DNA of 9,246 nt from JBGPFS01 sp041483455 (lineage in GTDB: Bacteria; Chloroflexota; Limnocylindria; Limnocylindrales; CSP1-4): NCBI GenBank assembly GCA_041483455.1, contig JBGPFS010000086.1:1-9246 (forward strand), in the 5' to 3' direction. A program made the position numbers and the translations under genes. The notes beneath the pieces are model-generated. The model worked only from the letters and a program-made list of their open reading frames with translations. It was not told the origin of the DNA and ran no database searches. Positions 1 to 6,676 of this stretch are shown here, piece by piece; positions within the stretch are counted from its first letter, which is position 1, and each line of letters starts with the position of its first letter.

Positions 1-717
1 CGTCACCGGGGCCGCGACGCCGGCGATCGGCATCGACACGATCTCGGCCGGGACGCGGGCCCGGGCAAGATCGATCAGGTTCTGGGCCCCGAACTCGGAC
101 CAGTTGAGCGGCGGCGACGGGCAGACGTCGAAGACCGCCCGGGGACGCTCCGCGAGCGCCTCCCGACCCCCGGCATCGATCGCCAGGAGGGCGACCATGA
201 CGCCGCTGCTCCGGGCGCTGAACGCGCCGGTCACGACCGGCTTGGACGAGTTGAGAAGCACCAGGAAGAGCCGGTACAGGTCGCCGATCTCGGTCGGGAC
301 GTCGTGACAGACGATCGCCGTGGACTGGGCGTCGTAGGCGGGCAGGCCCTCGGCGACCTGGATCACCCGGACCAGGTCGGCCGCCTGCGACGGGCGGGCC
401 TCGAGCGTCTCGGGGTCGAGGATCGCGACGCCCGAGGACCCCGGGTCGAAGTGGACCGCGCCGGAGCCGTAGCGGACGGCCGGCCGACCCGCCCGATCGT
501 GGAGGTCGAACGCGCGCGGGGCGGTCTCGAGGGCATGCCGGACGACCGGCTCCGGGATCCTGGCCGTCCCGCCGCTGACCGTGGCCCCGGCGTCGGCCAG
601 GAGCGCCAGGGCCTCCGGAGCTCCGACCCGGATGCCGGGGTCGCGGAGCAGCTCGAACGCCTCGAGCAGGATGCGCTCGACGAGGTCCGGCGCCAGGAGC
701 TCGAGCCGCGGTCGCAT
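1..717 (-). CDS. MttB-family (COG5598) corrinoid methyltransferase paralogue, C-terminus cut by window edge
   Basis: I translated this by hand from the minus strand: 239 codons are open from ATG (717-715) to the window edge, with no stop. The product begins MRPRLELLAPDLVERI and aligns along its length with the N-terminal half of the neighbouring complete MttB-family protein. Shared features are an opening RPRL-[QE]-[VL]-L, a [GA]x[RV]-type segment near residues 27-32, a GATV segment near 43-47, a glycine-rich GSGAVHFDPGSSG stretch near 84-96 and a PVVTGAFS segment near 160-167. The family (trimethylamine and betaine methyltransferases) forms a TIM barrel that methylates a Co(I) corrinoid protein. 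The start is well bounded: the in-frame stop of the upstream gene lies 21 nt away and no other start codon fits, although no strong Shine-Dalgarno sequence is seen. It is co-directional with, and in the same frame as, the upstream MttB-family gene. No in-frame TAG occurs in the visible part, but the position equivalent to pyrrolysine lies beyond the edge, so a Pyl form is not excluded. Its low similarity to its neighbour suggests a different substrate. Confidence 0.85.
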   Translation of the reverse strand, partial: MRPRLELLAPDLVERILLEAFELLRDPGIRVGAPEALALLADAGATVSGGTARIPEPVVRHALETAPRAFDLHDRAGRPAVRYGSGAVHFDPGSSGVAILDPETLEARPSQAADLVRVIQVAEGLPAYDAQSTAIVCHDVPTEIGDLYRLFLVLLNSSKPVVTGAFSARSSGVMVALLAIDAGGREALAERPRAVFDVCPSPPLNWSEFGAQNLIDLARARVPAEIVSMPIAGVAAPVT

Positions 718-738
718 CGGGGTTTCGCTCGCGGCAGG

Positions 739-2265
739 TCAGTCGATCCCGGCCGGGACGCCCGCGGTCGCCTCGACGGCGGCCACGATGCGGGCCAGCT
801 CGGCGTCGACGGCGGGGTCGAGCGGCGTGGGCCGGTGGTTCGCCAGGAGCTCGCGGGCCCGATCGAGCGCCACCCGGTGGAGCGCGTCGGGGTCCTCCTC
901 CCAGGCGCCGTACGGGCGTCGATCGAGGTAGCGGGGCCCCCACAGCTCGCGCATGTGGCGCCGGGTGTGCGGCTCGGTGAGGAAGTCGCCGCCCGGCCCG
1001 ACCGCCCGGATCGCGTCGAGGGCCAGGCTCTCGTCGTCGACCGGGATGCCCCGGAGCATCGCCCCGACGAGCTCGCGGATCTCGACGTCCAGGATCAGCT
1101 GCTCGTACGACCAGACCCGGCTCCCGTGGAGCAGGCCCACGCCCAGGAGCATGTCGGCGCCCGCGATCGAGGCCATGAACGCCGACAGCCCGTTCTCGAG
1201 GCCGGCCTGCCAGTCGGGTCGCTTGGCGCCCGTGGCGAACGCCCCCATGGAGAGCGGCACCCGGTAGAAGTCGGCCAGCTCGTTCGTGGCAGCGCCGAAC
1301 AGGAAGTCCTCCGGACCGCCGCCGGTGTAGGCGCCCGTCCGGAGGTCCATCGCGGTCTGGGCGGCCGCGTAGTAGACCGGGGCGCCCGGATGGGCGAGCT
1401 GCATCAGGGCCAGGGCGCTGATCACCTCGGCGTTCCCGACGACCAGGTTCCCCGCCGGGGTGGCCGGCCCGGTGAACGCGCACGAGGCCATGGTCATGTA
1501 CCCGACCGGGACCCCGGCCTCGGCGGCCGCGAGCCCCGCGTCGATCGCCCCGCCGTCCTGGGCGAGCGGACTGATCGTGCACTGCATGACCGACAGGACC
1601 GGGCGGGCCCGGAGAGCATCCCGGCCGCCGGCCACCGCCGCGGCCATCTCGATCGCGGCGCGGGCCTCCGCCTCGGTCACCACGCTCTCGGTCTGGACGT
1701 GCTTCGTCGAGTTCCGCCAGATCGCGCCGAGCTCGTGGAGGGATCGGCTGGCCGGGGGCATGTCCTGGGCCGAGACCGGGACCCAGTGGAAGTCGATCCC
1801 GTCGAGCGCATCGGCGACCCGGGCGATGTCGGCGACGTCCTGGAGCGCCGACCGGCGCCGGGCGCCGGTCACGATGTCGAGGACCTCGACCCCGCAGCCA
1901 TCGGTCCCGACGTGGACATGCTGCCCGTCGAGCGCGAGATCCCGGGCAGGATCCCGGGCGGCCAGGGTGAAGGAAGGCGGAGCGCCGCGAAGGGCCGCTT
2001 CGATGAGCTGAGCCGGCGCCCGGACGACTCGGGTGGCCCGATCGACCGTCGCCCCATGGGCCGCCCAGATCTCCAGCGCCTGCGGGGAGGGGAAGCGCAC
2101 GCCGACCGTCTCGATCACCTCGAGGGTCGCCGCGTGGATCCGCCGGACCGCGTCGGCGTCCAGCACCTGCAGGCGCGGCCGGGCGCTCGCTGGGGTGCCC
2201 GGGGACGCCTCCGTCGGGAGCCCGCTCGGGGTGTTCGTCAGGGTCGTCGTCGGTCCCGTTGCCAT
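739..2265 (-). CDS. MttB-family (COG5598) non-pyrrolysine corrinoid-dependent methyltransferase, complete
   Basis: The predicted product is 508 aa, close to the roughly 470-500 aa of trimethylamine/glycine-betaine methyltransferases. It has an extra low-complexity Thr/Pro/Ser/Ala N-terminus (residues 1-30). The MttB core starts at RPRLQVLDADAV (about 29). Typical segments are GTDGCGVEVLD (120-130), a STKHVQTES stretch (186-194), SVMQCTISPL (225-234), GYMTMASCAFTGPATPAGN (255-273) and a C-terminal FLTEPHTRRHMRELW (428-442) common in this family. The family uses a TIM barrel to move a methyl group from an N-methylated amine to Co(I) of a cognate corrinoid protein, here the gene just upstream. 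The frame contains no amber codon, so this is not a pyrrolysine enzyme; it groups with the MtgB-like branch (glycine betaine, proline betaine, carnitine and similar substrates). ATG at 2265-2263 is chosen because AGGAGG lies 5 nt upstream; an adjacent ATG at 2268 is too close to that site. The exact substrate is unknown. Confidence 0.93.
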   Translation of the reverse strand: MATGPTTTLTNTPSGLPTEASPGTPASARPRLQVLDADAVRRIHAATLEVIETVGVRFPSPQALEIWAAHGATVDRATRVVRAPAQLIEAALRGAPPSFTLAARDPARDLALDGQHVHVGTDGCGVEVLDIVTGARRRSALQDVADIARVADALDGIDFHWVPVSAQDMPPASRSLHELGAIWRNSTKHVQTESVVTEAEARAAIEMAAAVAGGRDALRARPVLSVMQCTISPLAQDGGAIDAGLAAAEAGVPVGYMTMASCAFTGPATPAGNLVVGNAEVISALALMQLAHPGAPVYYAAAQTAMDLRTGAYTGGGPEDFLFGAATNELADFYRVPLSMGAFATGAKRPDWQAGLENGLSAFMASIAGADMLLGVGLLHGSRVWSYEQLILDVEIRELVGAMLRGIPVDDESLALDAIRAVGPGGDFLTEPHTRRHMRELWGPRYLDRRPYGAWEEDPDALHRVALDRARELLANHRPTPLDPAVDAELARIVAAVEATAGVPAGID

Positions 2266-2276
2266 CATGGCCTCCT

Positions 2277-2298
2277 GGCCCCGCGACACTCGGGGGCC
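2277..2298 (-). promoter_or_regulatory. Intercistronic hairpin before the MttB-family gene
   Basis: The 53-nt gap between the corrinoid-protein stop and the MttB-family start contains GGCCCC paired with GGGGCC, extended inward by CGA/TCG across a single bulged base and closed by a three-base loop (9 bp in 22 nt). It sits directly upstream of the AGGAGG of the methyltransferase gene. It could be an mRNA-processing or stabilising element, or a partial terminator that sets different expression of the two genes. No U-tract follows it. The structure is read directly; the role is inference, and short GC hairpins are common at this base composition. Confidence 0.45.
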
Positions 2299-2318
2299 GT
2301 CATGCAGTCCCTGGGGGA

Positions 2319-2978
2319 TCAGCTCGCCGCCGCCGCACCGACCAGCTGCCTGGCCAGCGCCACCGCGCCGATGGCGTCCTCGGTGTACCCGTCGGCGCCG
2401 ATCTCGGCCGCCCAGGTCTCCGTGACCGGTGCGCCGCCCACGATGACCTTGACGCTGGGCCGCAGGCCGGCCGCTGCGAGCGCCTCGACGACCGCCCGCT
2501 GGCCGGTCATCGTCGTCGTCAGGAGGGCGGAGATGCCGACGATGTCGGCGTGGACCGCGCTGGCGGTCTCGACGAACCGCTCCGGCGGGACATCGACGCC
2601 CAGGTCGTGGACCTCGAACCCGCCCGCCTGGAGCATCATCCCGACGAGGTTCTTGCCGATCTCGTGGATGTCGCCTTTGACCGTGCCGATGACGACCCGA
2701 CCCAGGACGTGGCGCTGGGTGGAGCGGCGGAGCATCTCGGGCTCCAGGACGTTCACGGCGCGCTGCATCGCCCGGGCGGCCAGCATCATGTCGGGCAGGT
2801 ACATGTCGCCGCAGCTGAACTGTTCGCCGACCAGGGTGAGGCCCGGCACGAAGCCGCTCTCGATCGCCTCGAGTGGCTCCACCCCGTCGTTGAGCGCCTG
2901 TTTCGCCAGGGCGGCCGCCGCGTCGGCGTCCCCGTCGATGACGCTCTGGCGCATCGCCTCGAACAGCTGCTGGCTCAT
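2319..2978 (-). CDS. Methyltransferase cognate corrinoid protein (MtbC/MttC-like, B12-binding)
   Basis: The product is 219 aa, the usual size for MttC/MtbC/MtgC proteins. The N-terminal four-helix B12-binding cap (residues about 1-85) includes the family signature GLTLVGEQFSCGDMYLPDMM (46-65). The C-terminal Rossmann-type cobalamin-binding domain carries the base-off/His-on motif DIHEIG (103-108; D103, H105, G108), then SAL (150-152) and GG (181-182), which cradle the dimethylbenzimidazole tail in this family. It shuttles the methyl group on cobalt between the MttB-like enzyme and the folate-linked methyltransferase. The ATG at 2978-2976 is preceded by GGAGG at 5 nt spacing. The frame is open further upstream, but that sequence has no family similarity and runs through the intergenic hairpin. 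It is the first gene of the leftward operon, and both MttB-like proteins probably share it, since it is the only corrinoid protein visible. Confidence 0.96.
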   Translation of the reverse strand: MSQQLFEAMRQSVIDGDADAAAALAKQALNDGVEPLEAIESGFVPGLTLVGEQFSCGDMYLPDMMLAARAMQRAVNVLEPEMLRRSTQRHVLGRVVIGTVKGDIHEIGKNLVGMMLQAGGFEVHDLGVDVPPERFVETASAVHADIVGISALLTTTMTGQRAVVEALAAAGLRPSVKVIVGGAPVTETWAAEIGADGYTEDAIGAVALARQLVGAAAAS

Positions 2979-3013
2979 CGATTCCTCCGGGCGGACGCGA
3001 ACGATCGGGGTGT

Positions 3014-3043
3014 CGATCGAGCTGGCCCGCGGGCCCTCGATCG
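3014..3043. repeat. Nested perfect inverted repeat in the divergent promoter region
   Basis: CGATCGAG (3014-3021) and CTCGATCG (3036-3043) are perfect inverted repeats. They flank a 12-bp self-complementary core, GGCCCGCGGGCC (3024-3035), with only a CT spacer on one side. Together they give 8 + 6 bp of symmetric pairing, which G-U pairs at the outer ends could extend in RNA. The element lies 35 nt upstream of the corrinoid-protein start codon and 156 nt upstream of the activator start. It could be a dimeric regulator's operator for both operons or a 5'-UTR hairpin in the leftward transcript. The symmetry is seen directly; the function is inferred. Confidence 0.55.
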
Positions 3044-3172
3044 GTGGTGGGATCCCGAGACAACGTGAAGCTCGACCCCTCGCGGAGTCTGCCGGCCAGC
3101 GTCTCCGACGCCGGGCGTGGACGGTAGGGCGGAACGGCACGCCCCAACGGTCGGAACGTCCCTCGACAGGGC

Positions 3173-3189
3173 AGGGCTCCGGAGGCCCT
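3173..3189 (+). promoter_or_regulatory. Small hairpin overlapping the putative ribosome-binding site of the activator gene
   Basis: AGGGC (3173-3177) pairs with GCCCT (3185-3189) around a TCCGGAG loop. The GGAGG at 3181-3185, the only Shine-Dalgarno-like sequence upstream of the activator gene, lies in the loop and the first base of the right arm. If the structure forms in mRNA it would constrain ribosome access. The stem is only 5 bp, so significance is uncertain at this GC content. Confidence 0.3.
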
Positions 3190-3199
3190 CCTGTATCGG

Positions 3200-4921
3200 A
3201 TGCCTGACGCCATCCATGGGCGCGAGCGCCGACCGCTCGTCGCCGGCCGCTCCCTGTTCGACTACGCCGACGATCTGGCCGTGCTCGTGCCCGCCTCGTG
3301 TCGCCGCACGGGCCGCTGCCACGAGTGCATCGTCGCGATCCAGGCCGGCGCACCGGCACTCTCCCCGAGGACCGCGGAGGAGCGCTTCTTGCCGGGCGAG
3401 TTCCGACTCGCCTGCCGGGCGGTCATCGAGCGGGTCGACTCCGACGTGGAGTTCTCGGTCCTCCGGCGACGGCTGCGGATCCTGATGGCGCCGGAAGGGC
3501 CGCCGCTCGAGGTCGACCCGTCCGTGAGCGTGGCCGACGGCCGCATCCGGGTCGTGGGCCGAGACGACACCGGCGAAGCGGAGAGCGTCGACCGCGGAGC
3601 GGAGGGCGTCGACCGCTGGGAGGACCTGGGTCCGGTCCAGGGACGGCTCGTCGGCCTCGCGGTCGACCTCGGGACGACGAGCGTCGTCCTGGAGCTGGTC
3701 GACCTGGCGACGGGTGTGACGCTGGCCGCGGGCGCCTTCGAGAACCCCCAGCGGTTCGGTGGCAGCGACGTGATGAGTCGGATCTCGTACGACTCGGACC
3801 ATCCCGGCGAGCTCCGCCAGGCGGTCCGGCGCGCCCTGAACCACGAGCTCAAGCAGCTCTACGCGGGTCTGCGGATCGGGCGGAGCGAGGTGGTCGAGGC
3901 GGTGGTCGTCGGCAACTCGACCATGCGCGACCTGTTCTTCGGCCTCGACGTCGGGCCGCTCGGCCGCCACCCCTATCGCTCCACGACCGAGACGGAGCTG
4001 CGGACGGGGAGGCGGGCCTCGACCGCGATCGTCCGCCGGGCCCACGAGCTCGGCCTGCTGGTCCATCCCCGGGCGCGGGTGATCGGCGGGCCGCTCATCG
4101 CCGGCCACGTCGGGGCGGACGCGGCCGCGGACCTCGTCGCGATCGGGGTGGCGGGGGAGGGTGGCGGGGGGTCGGCGGGGCCGGGGGACCAAGCCCGGCC
4201 CAGCGGCCCCATGATGCTCATCGACGTGGGCACGAACACGGAGGTCGTGGTCGGGGCTGGCGGGCGCTACCTCGCGGCGTCGTGTCCCGCCGGGCCGGCC
4301 TTCGAGGGCGGGCTCATCGGTTCCGGGATGCCCGGCGCCGTCGGCGCCATCGAGGTCGTCCGCCTCGGTCCGGCAGGCACCGAGGGCGCGGACTACCGGA
4401 CGATCGGGGCCGTGGACCCGGAGGGGATCTGTGGCTCGGGCCTGGTCGACCTCCTCGCGGAGCTGCGCCGGACCGGCCGGCTGAACGAACGCGGGGCGTT
4501 CGCCGATGGGGCCCGCTCGTTCGACCTCGTGCCCGAGCGGGGGATCGGCCTGTCGCGCGCCGACATCGGCCAGCTGGCCCAGGCGAAGGCCGCGATGGCG
4601 GCCGGGCAGCGGATCCTCCTGCGCACGCTCGGCGTGACGGCCGACCGGATCGAGCGGCTCTACCTCGCGGGGGCGTTCGCGAACTCGCTCGACGTGGCCG
4701 GGGCGGCTGCGATCGGGATGCTCGCCCCCGTCCCGGCGGAGCGGGTGGTCAAGGTCGGGAACGCCTCGGTCCGCGGGGCGAAGGCCCTGCTCCTCTCGCG
4801 TCGGCGCCGGGCCGAGCTCGAGGTCATGGTCCGGCGGATCGAGCACGTCGAGCTGGAGGCCGAGCCGGACTTCTTCGAGCTGTTCGCCGACGGGCTCCTC
4901 TTCGAGCCGCTGGCCGCATAG
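3200..4921 (+). CDS. Reductive activator of corrinoid protein (RACo-like, [2Fe-2S] + ASKHA/DUF4445)
   Basis: The product is 573 aa. The N-terminal ferredoxin-like domain has C34-x5-C40-x2-C43 and C72, the four-cysteine [2Fe-2S] pattern of bacterial RACo proteins rather than the C-terminal [4Fe-4S] pair of archaeal RamA. A linker (about 120-145) holds an imperfect SVDRGAE/GVDRWED duplication. The ATPase-fold ASKHA region follows: DLGTT (156-160), IDVGTNTEV (341-349), SCPAGPAFEGG (361-371), GICGSG (409-414) and LAGAFAN (489-495). The protein reduces inactive Co(II) corrinoid to Co(I) with ATP. A Gly/Ser/Pro-rich insertion (319-338) interrupts the ASKHA region. ATG 3200 is used, but its GGAGG lies 14 nt away; an in-frame CTG at 3191 has 5 nt spacing to it, so the start is uncertain by three codons. 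This is the first gene of the rightward operon; its target is presumably the divergently encoded corrinoid protein. Confidence 0.92.
   Translation: MPDAIHGRERRPLVAGRSLFDYADDLAVLVPASCRRTGRCHECIVAIQAGAPALSPRTAEERFLPGEFRLACRAVIERVDSDVEFSVLRRRLRILMAPEGPPLEVDPSVSVADGRIRVVGRDDTGEAESVDRGAEGVDRWEDLGPVQGRLVGLAVDLGTTSVVLELVDLATGVTLAAGAFENPQRFGGSDVMSRISYDSDHPGELRQAVRRALNHELKQLYAGLRIGRSEVVEAVVVGNSTMRDLFFGLDVGPLGRHPYRSTTETELRTGRRASTAIVRRAHELGLLVHPRARVIGGPLIAGHVGADAAADLVAIGVAGEGGGGSAGPGDQARPSGPMMLIDVGTNTEVVVGAGGRYLAASCPAGPAFEGGLIGSGMPGAVGAIEVVRLGPAGTEGADYRTIGAVDPEGICGSGLVDLLAELRRTGRLNERGAFADGARSFDLVPERGIGLSRADIGQLAQAKAAMAAGQRILLRTLGVTADRIERLYLAGAFANSLDVAGAAAIGMLAPVPAERVVKVGNASVRGAKALLLSRRRRAELEVMVRRIEHVELEAEPDFFELFADGLLFEPLAA
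4145..4187 (+). repeat. G-run cluster (G-quadruplex-forming potential) inside the activator gene
   Basis: Six runs of three to six guanines occur within 43 nt on the coding strand: 4145-4148, 4153-4157, 4159-4161, 4166-4171, 4177-4180 and 4183-4187, with linkers of one to five bases. This meets the usual G3+N1-7 pattern for intramolecular quadruplexes in the mRNA and non-template strand. It encodes the low-complexity Gly/Ser/Pro insertion in the ASKHA region. It may be a by-product of slippage and glycine-rich loop expansion. Confidence 0.5.
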
Positions 4922-4930
4922 GGATCGGCG

Positions 4931-6676
4931 ATGACGGACGGGCGGATGGACGGACGCACGAAGGACGGACCGGTCGAGGCCAGGGCGGTCGCCAGACCCA
5001 AGCCCCGACTGGGCGGCGGAGCGAACCCCGGCCTCCAGGACCGGCTCGGCCCGGGCGGGTCCTTCGCGGCGGTGGTGGAGCTCGTCTCGTGGGCGGGTCT
5101 CCTCGACGACGCCGACGGCCGCCAGCCGTTCCGGACGGCGGCGGACCTGGCCGGTGACGCGCGGGTCGCGGCCCTGAGCGTCACGGACAACGCCGGCGGC
5201 CACGTCCGGCTCAACCCGGGCGCCCCGGCGGAGGCGTTCCTGGCCCTCGGCCACGACGTCGTCGTCCACGTCGCCTGTCGCGACCGGAGCCGGAACGCGC
5301 TGGTCAGCCACGGCTGGGACCTGCTGAGCCGGGGCCTCATGAACGTCCTGGCGGTGACCGGGGACTACCCGGTCGAGGGCTACGGCGGCCTCTCGCGCCC
5401 GGTCTTCGACATCGATTCGGTCGGCCTGCTCGCGATGTACCGCGGGCTCGCGGAGGCCGTCGAGGGGCGCTGCCCGCCACCGAAGGGCGGCCCCGGCGGG
5501 ACCGCCGACAGCGCACCGCATCGCGGCTTCCATCTCGGCGCGGTCGTCGACAACCACAAGCGCCACGAGCGCGAGCTCATCCCCCAGTACCTGAAGCTCG
5601 ACCTCAAGATCCGCTCGGGCGCCCGGTTCATCATCAGCCAGGTCGGCTACGACGCCCGCAAGCAGGATGAGCTCCTTCGGCAGCTGGCCCGGGCGGGCCA
5701 CGACGTCCCGGCGATCGCGAATGCCTACATCCTGAGCCGCGGGGTCGCGCGGGCGTTCCACTCGGGCCGGATCCCGGGCTGCGTCGTCACCGACGAGCTC
5801 CTCGCGCTGGTCGAGGGTAAGGCTGCGTCCCCGGACAAGGGCCGGGCCTTCTTCCTGGAGCTGGCGGCGAAGCAGGTCGCGATCGCCCGCGGGCTCGGCT
5901 ATCGGGGCGTCTACCTGTCCGGTCACCGGGACGCGGCGGAGGTCGCTCGGGTGCTCGACCTGGCCGACGGCTTCGGGCCGGACGACTGGCGGACGTTCGC
6001 CCGGGAGATCCAGTTCGGCCAGCCGGATGGCTTCTACCTCTTCGAGCGCGACCCGGCCAGCGGTCTCAATCTCGACGACCTGGATCGCCGCTACGTGGCC
6101 TCCCTGACCACGGCGGCTCGCCGACGGGCCCGCCGCCGGAGCGTTCCGCTCGCCTACCGGGCCGACCGGCTCCTCCACCGGCTCGTCTTCGCGCCGGGGA
6201 GCCGTGGCTTCGAGCTGGGCGGTCGGTTCTACGGGGCCGTCGAGCGGGTGCACGCCGGCCGCCCGCTCCACGTCCTCGAGCAGGCGGCGAAGGTCCCGAT
6301 CTTCGATTGCCGCGACTGCGGCGACTGCTCGCTGCCGGACATCGCCTACCTGTGTCCGGAGTCGCATTGCGCCAAGAACCAGCGCAACGGCCCGTGCGGC
6401 GGTTCGCACGACGGGCGGTGCGAGGTCGGCGACCGCGAATGCCTCTGGGCGGCGGCCTACGACCGCCTGAAGCCGTACGGCGAGGAGCTGGCGATGCTTG
6501 ACCGGTCGCCGGTCGTCCAGGACAACGCGCTGCGCCGGACGAGCGCCTGGGCGAACACGTTCCTGGGGCGCGACCACGCGGCCCGGGCCCGCGAGGTGGC
6601 GGGCGCAGCAGCGGGTCCGACGGCCGCGGCAGTCGCCGTCCGACCCGACCCGCACCGTGAAGGGGGATCCCGATGA
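4931..6676 (+). CDS. metF: Methylenetetrahydrofolate reductase fused to a MetV-like cysteine-rich C-terminal domain
   Basis: The product is 581 aa. Residues about 44-375 are a MetF-type FAD-dependent TIM barrel: VELVSWAG with E50 at the position of the catalytic glutamate, HVACRDRSRN (113-122), AVTGDYP (141-147), DNHKRHER (207-214) and ISQVGYD (235-241). Residues about 400-525 match the MTHFR C-terminal/MetV family (PF12225), with eight cysteines (460, 463, 466, 475, 480, 489, 497, 504) around CRDCGDC, RNGPCGG and RLKPYGE. In acetogens MetF and MetV are separate subunits; here they are one chain. It interconverts methyl- and methylene-THF, here probably in the oxidative direction. The cysteine-rich domain suggests an iron-sulfur or zinc site for electron transfer. 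ATG 4931 lies nine bases after the activator stop, with only a weak AGGGA upstream. The first 13 residues (MTDGRMDGRTKDG) come from a degenerate GGACGG-type repeat, so the true start could differ slightly. A Pro/Gly-rich insertion (181-197) interrupts the barrel. Confidence 0.92.
   Translation: MTDGRMDGRTKDGPVEARAVARPKPRLGGGANPGLQDRLGPGGSFAAVVELVSWAGLLDDADGRQPFRTAADLAGDARVAALSVTDNAGGHVRLNPGAPAEAFLALGHDVVVHVACRDRSRNALVSHGWDLLSRGLMNVLAVTGDYPVEGYGGLSRPVFDIDSVGLLAMYRGLAEAVEGRCPPPKGGPGGTADSAPHRGFHLGAVVDNHKRHERELIPQYLKLDLKIRSGARFIISQVGYDARKQDELLRQLARAGHDVPAIANAYILSRGVARAFHSGRIPGCVVTDELLALVEGKAASPDKGRAFFLELAAKQVAIARGLGYRGVYLSGHRDAAEVARVLDLADGFGPDDWRTFAREIQFGQPDGFYLFERDPASGLNLDDLDRRYVASLTTAARRRARRRSVPLAYRADRLLHRLVFAPGSRGFELGGRFYGAVERVHAGRPLHVLEQAAKVPIFDCRDCGDCSLPDIAYLCPESHCAKNQRNGPCGGSHDGRCEVGDRECLWAAAYDRLKPYGEELAMLDRSPVVQDNALRRTSAWANTFLGRDHAARAREVAGAAAGPTAAAVAVRPDPHREGGSR

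Larger units (their letters stand above)
2979..3199. promoter_or_regulatory. Divergent intergenic region driving the two methyl-transfer operons
   Basis: This 221-bp non-coding segment lies between the start codons of the corrinoid-protein gene (leftward) and the activator gene (rightward), so it must hold both promoters and is the natural place for a shared operator. I find no convincing -35/-10 pair on either strand, and no B12-box-like or other riboswitch core that I can recognise. It does contain two inverted repeats, listed separately. Any open reading frame through it is a chance extension of the flanking genes. Confidence 0.7.

Noticed and set aside
739..2265. Pyrrolysine-encoding trimethylamine methyltransferase (true MttB)
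   Set aside because: The frame is uninterrupted with no internal TAG, so no pyrrolysine residue can be encoded.
2979..3199. Cobalamin or SAM/SAH riboswitch upstream of the corrinoid genes
   Set aside because: I looked on both strands for a B12-box-like core and other conserved riboswitch cores and found none; the visible structures are simple inverted repeats. A covariance-model search would be decisive.
304..3207. 967-codon plus-strand open frame across the minus-strand operon
   Set aside because: It lies antisense to three recognisable genes. The translation is Arg/Gly/Asp/Pro-rich without any family motif, as expected from GC-skewed codon positions.
3298..5157. 619-codon plus-strand frame overlapping the activator gene
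   Set aside because: It is an out-of-frame shadow, dominated by Arg, Gly and Pro, without motifs.
2975..6655. 1226-codon minus-strand open frame antisense to the activator and MetF genes
   Set aside because: Its composition (Arg, Pro, Asp, Val, Glu) is typical of a shadow frame of high-GC genes, and the plus-strand products carry clear domain motifs.
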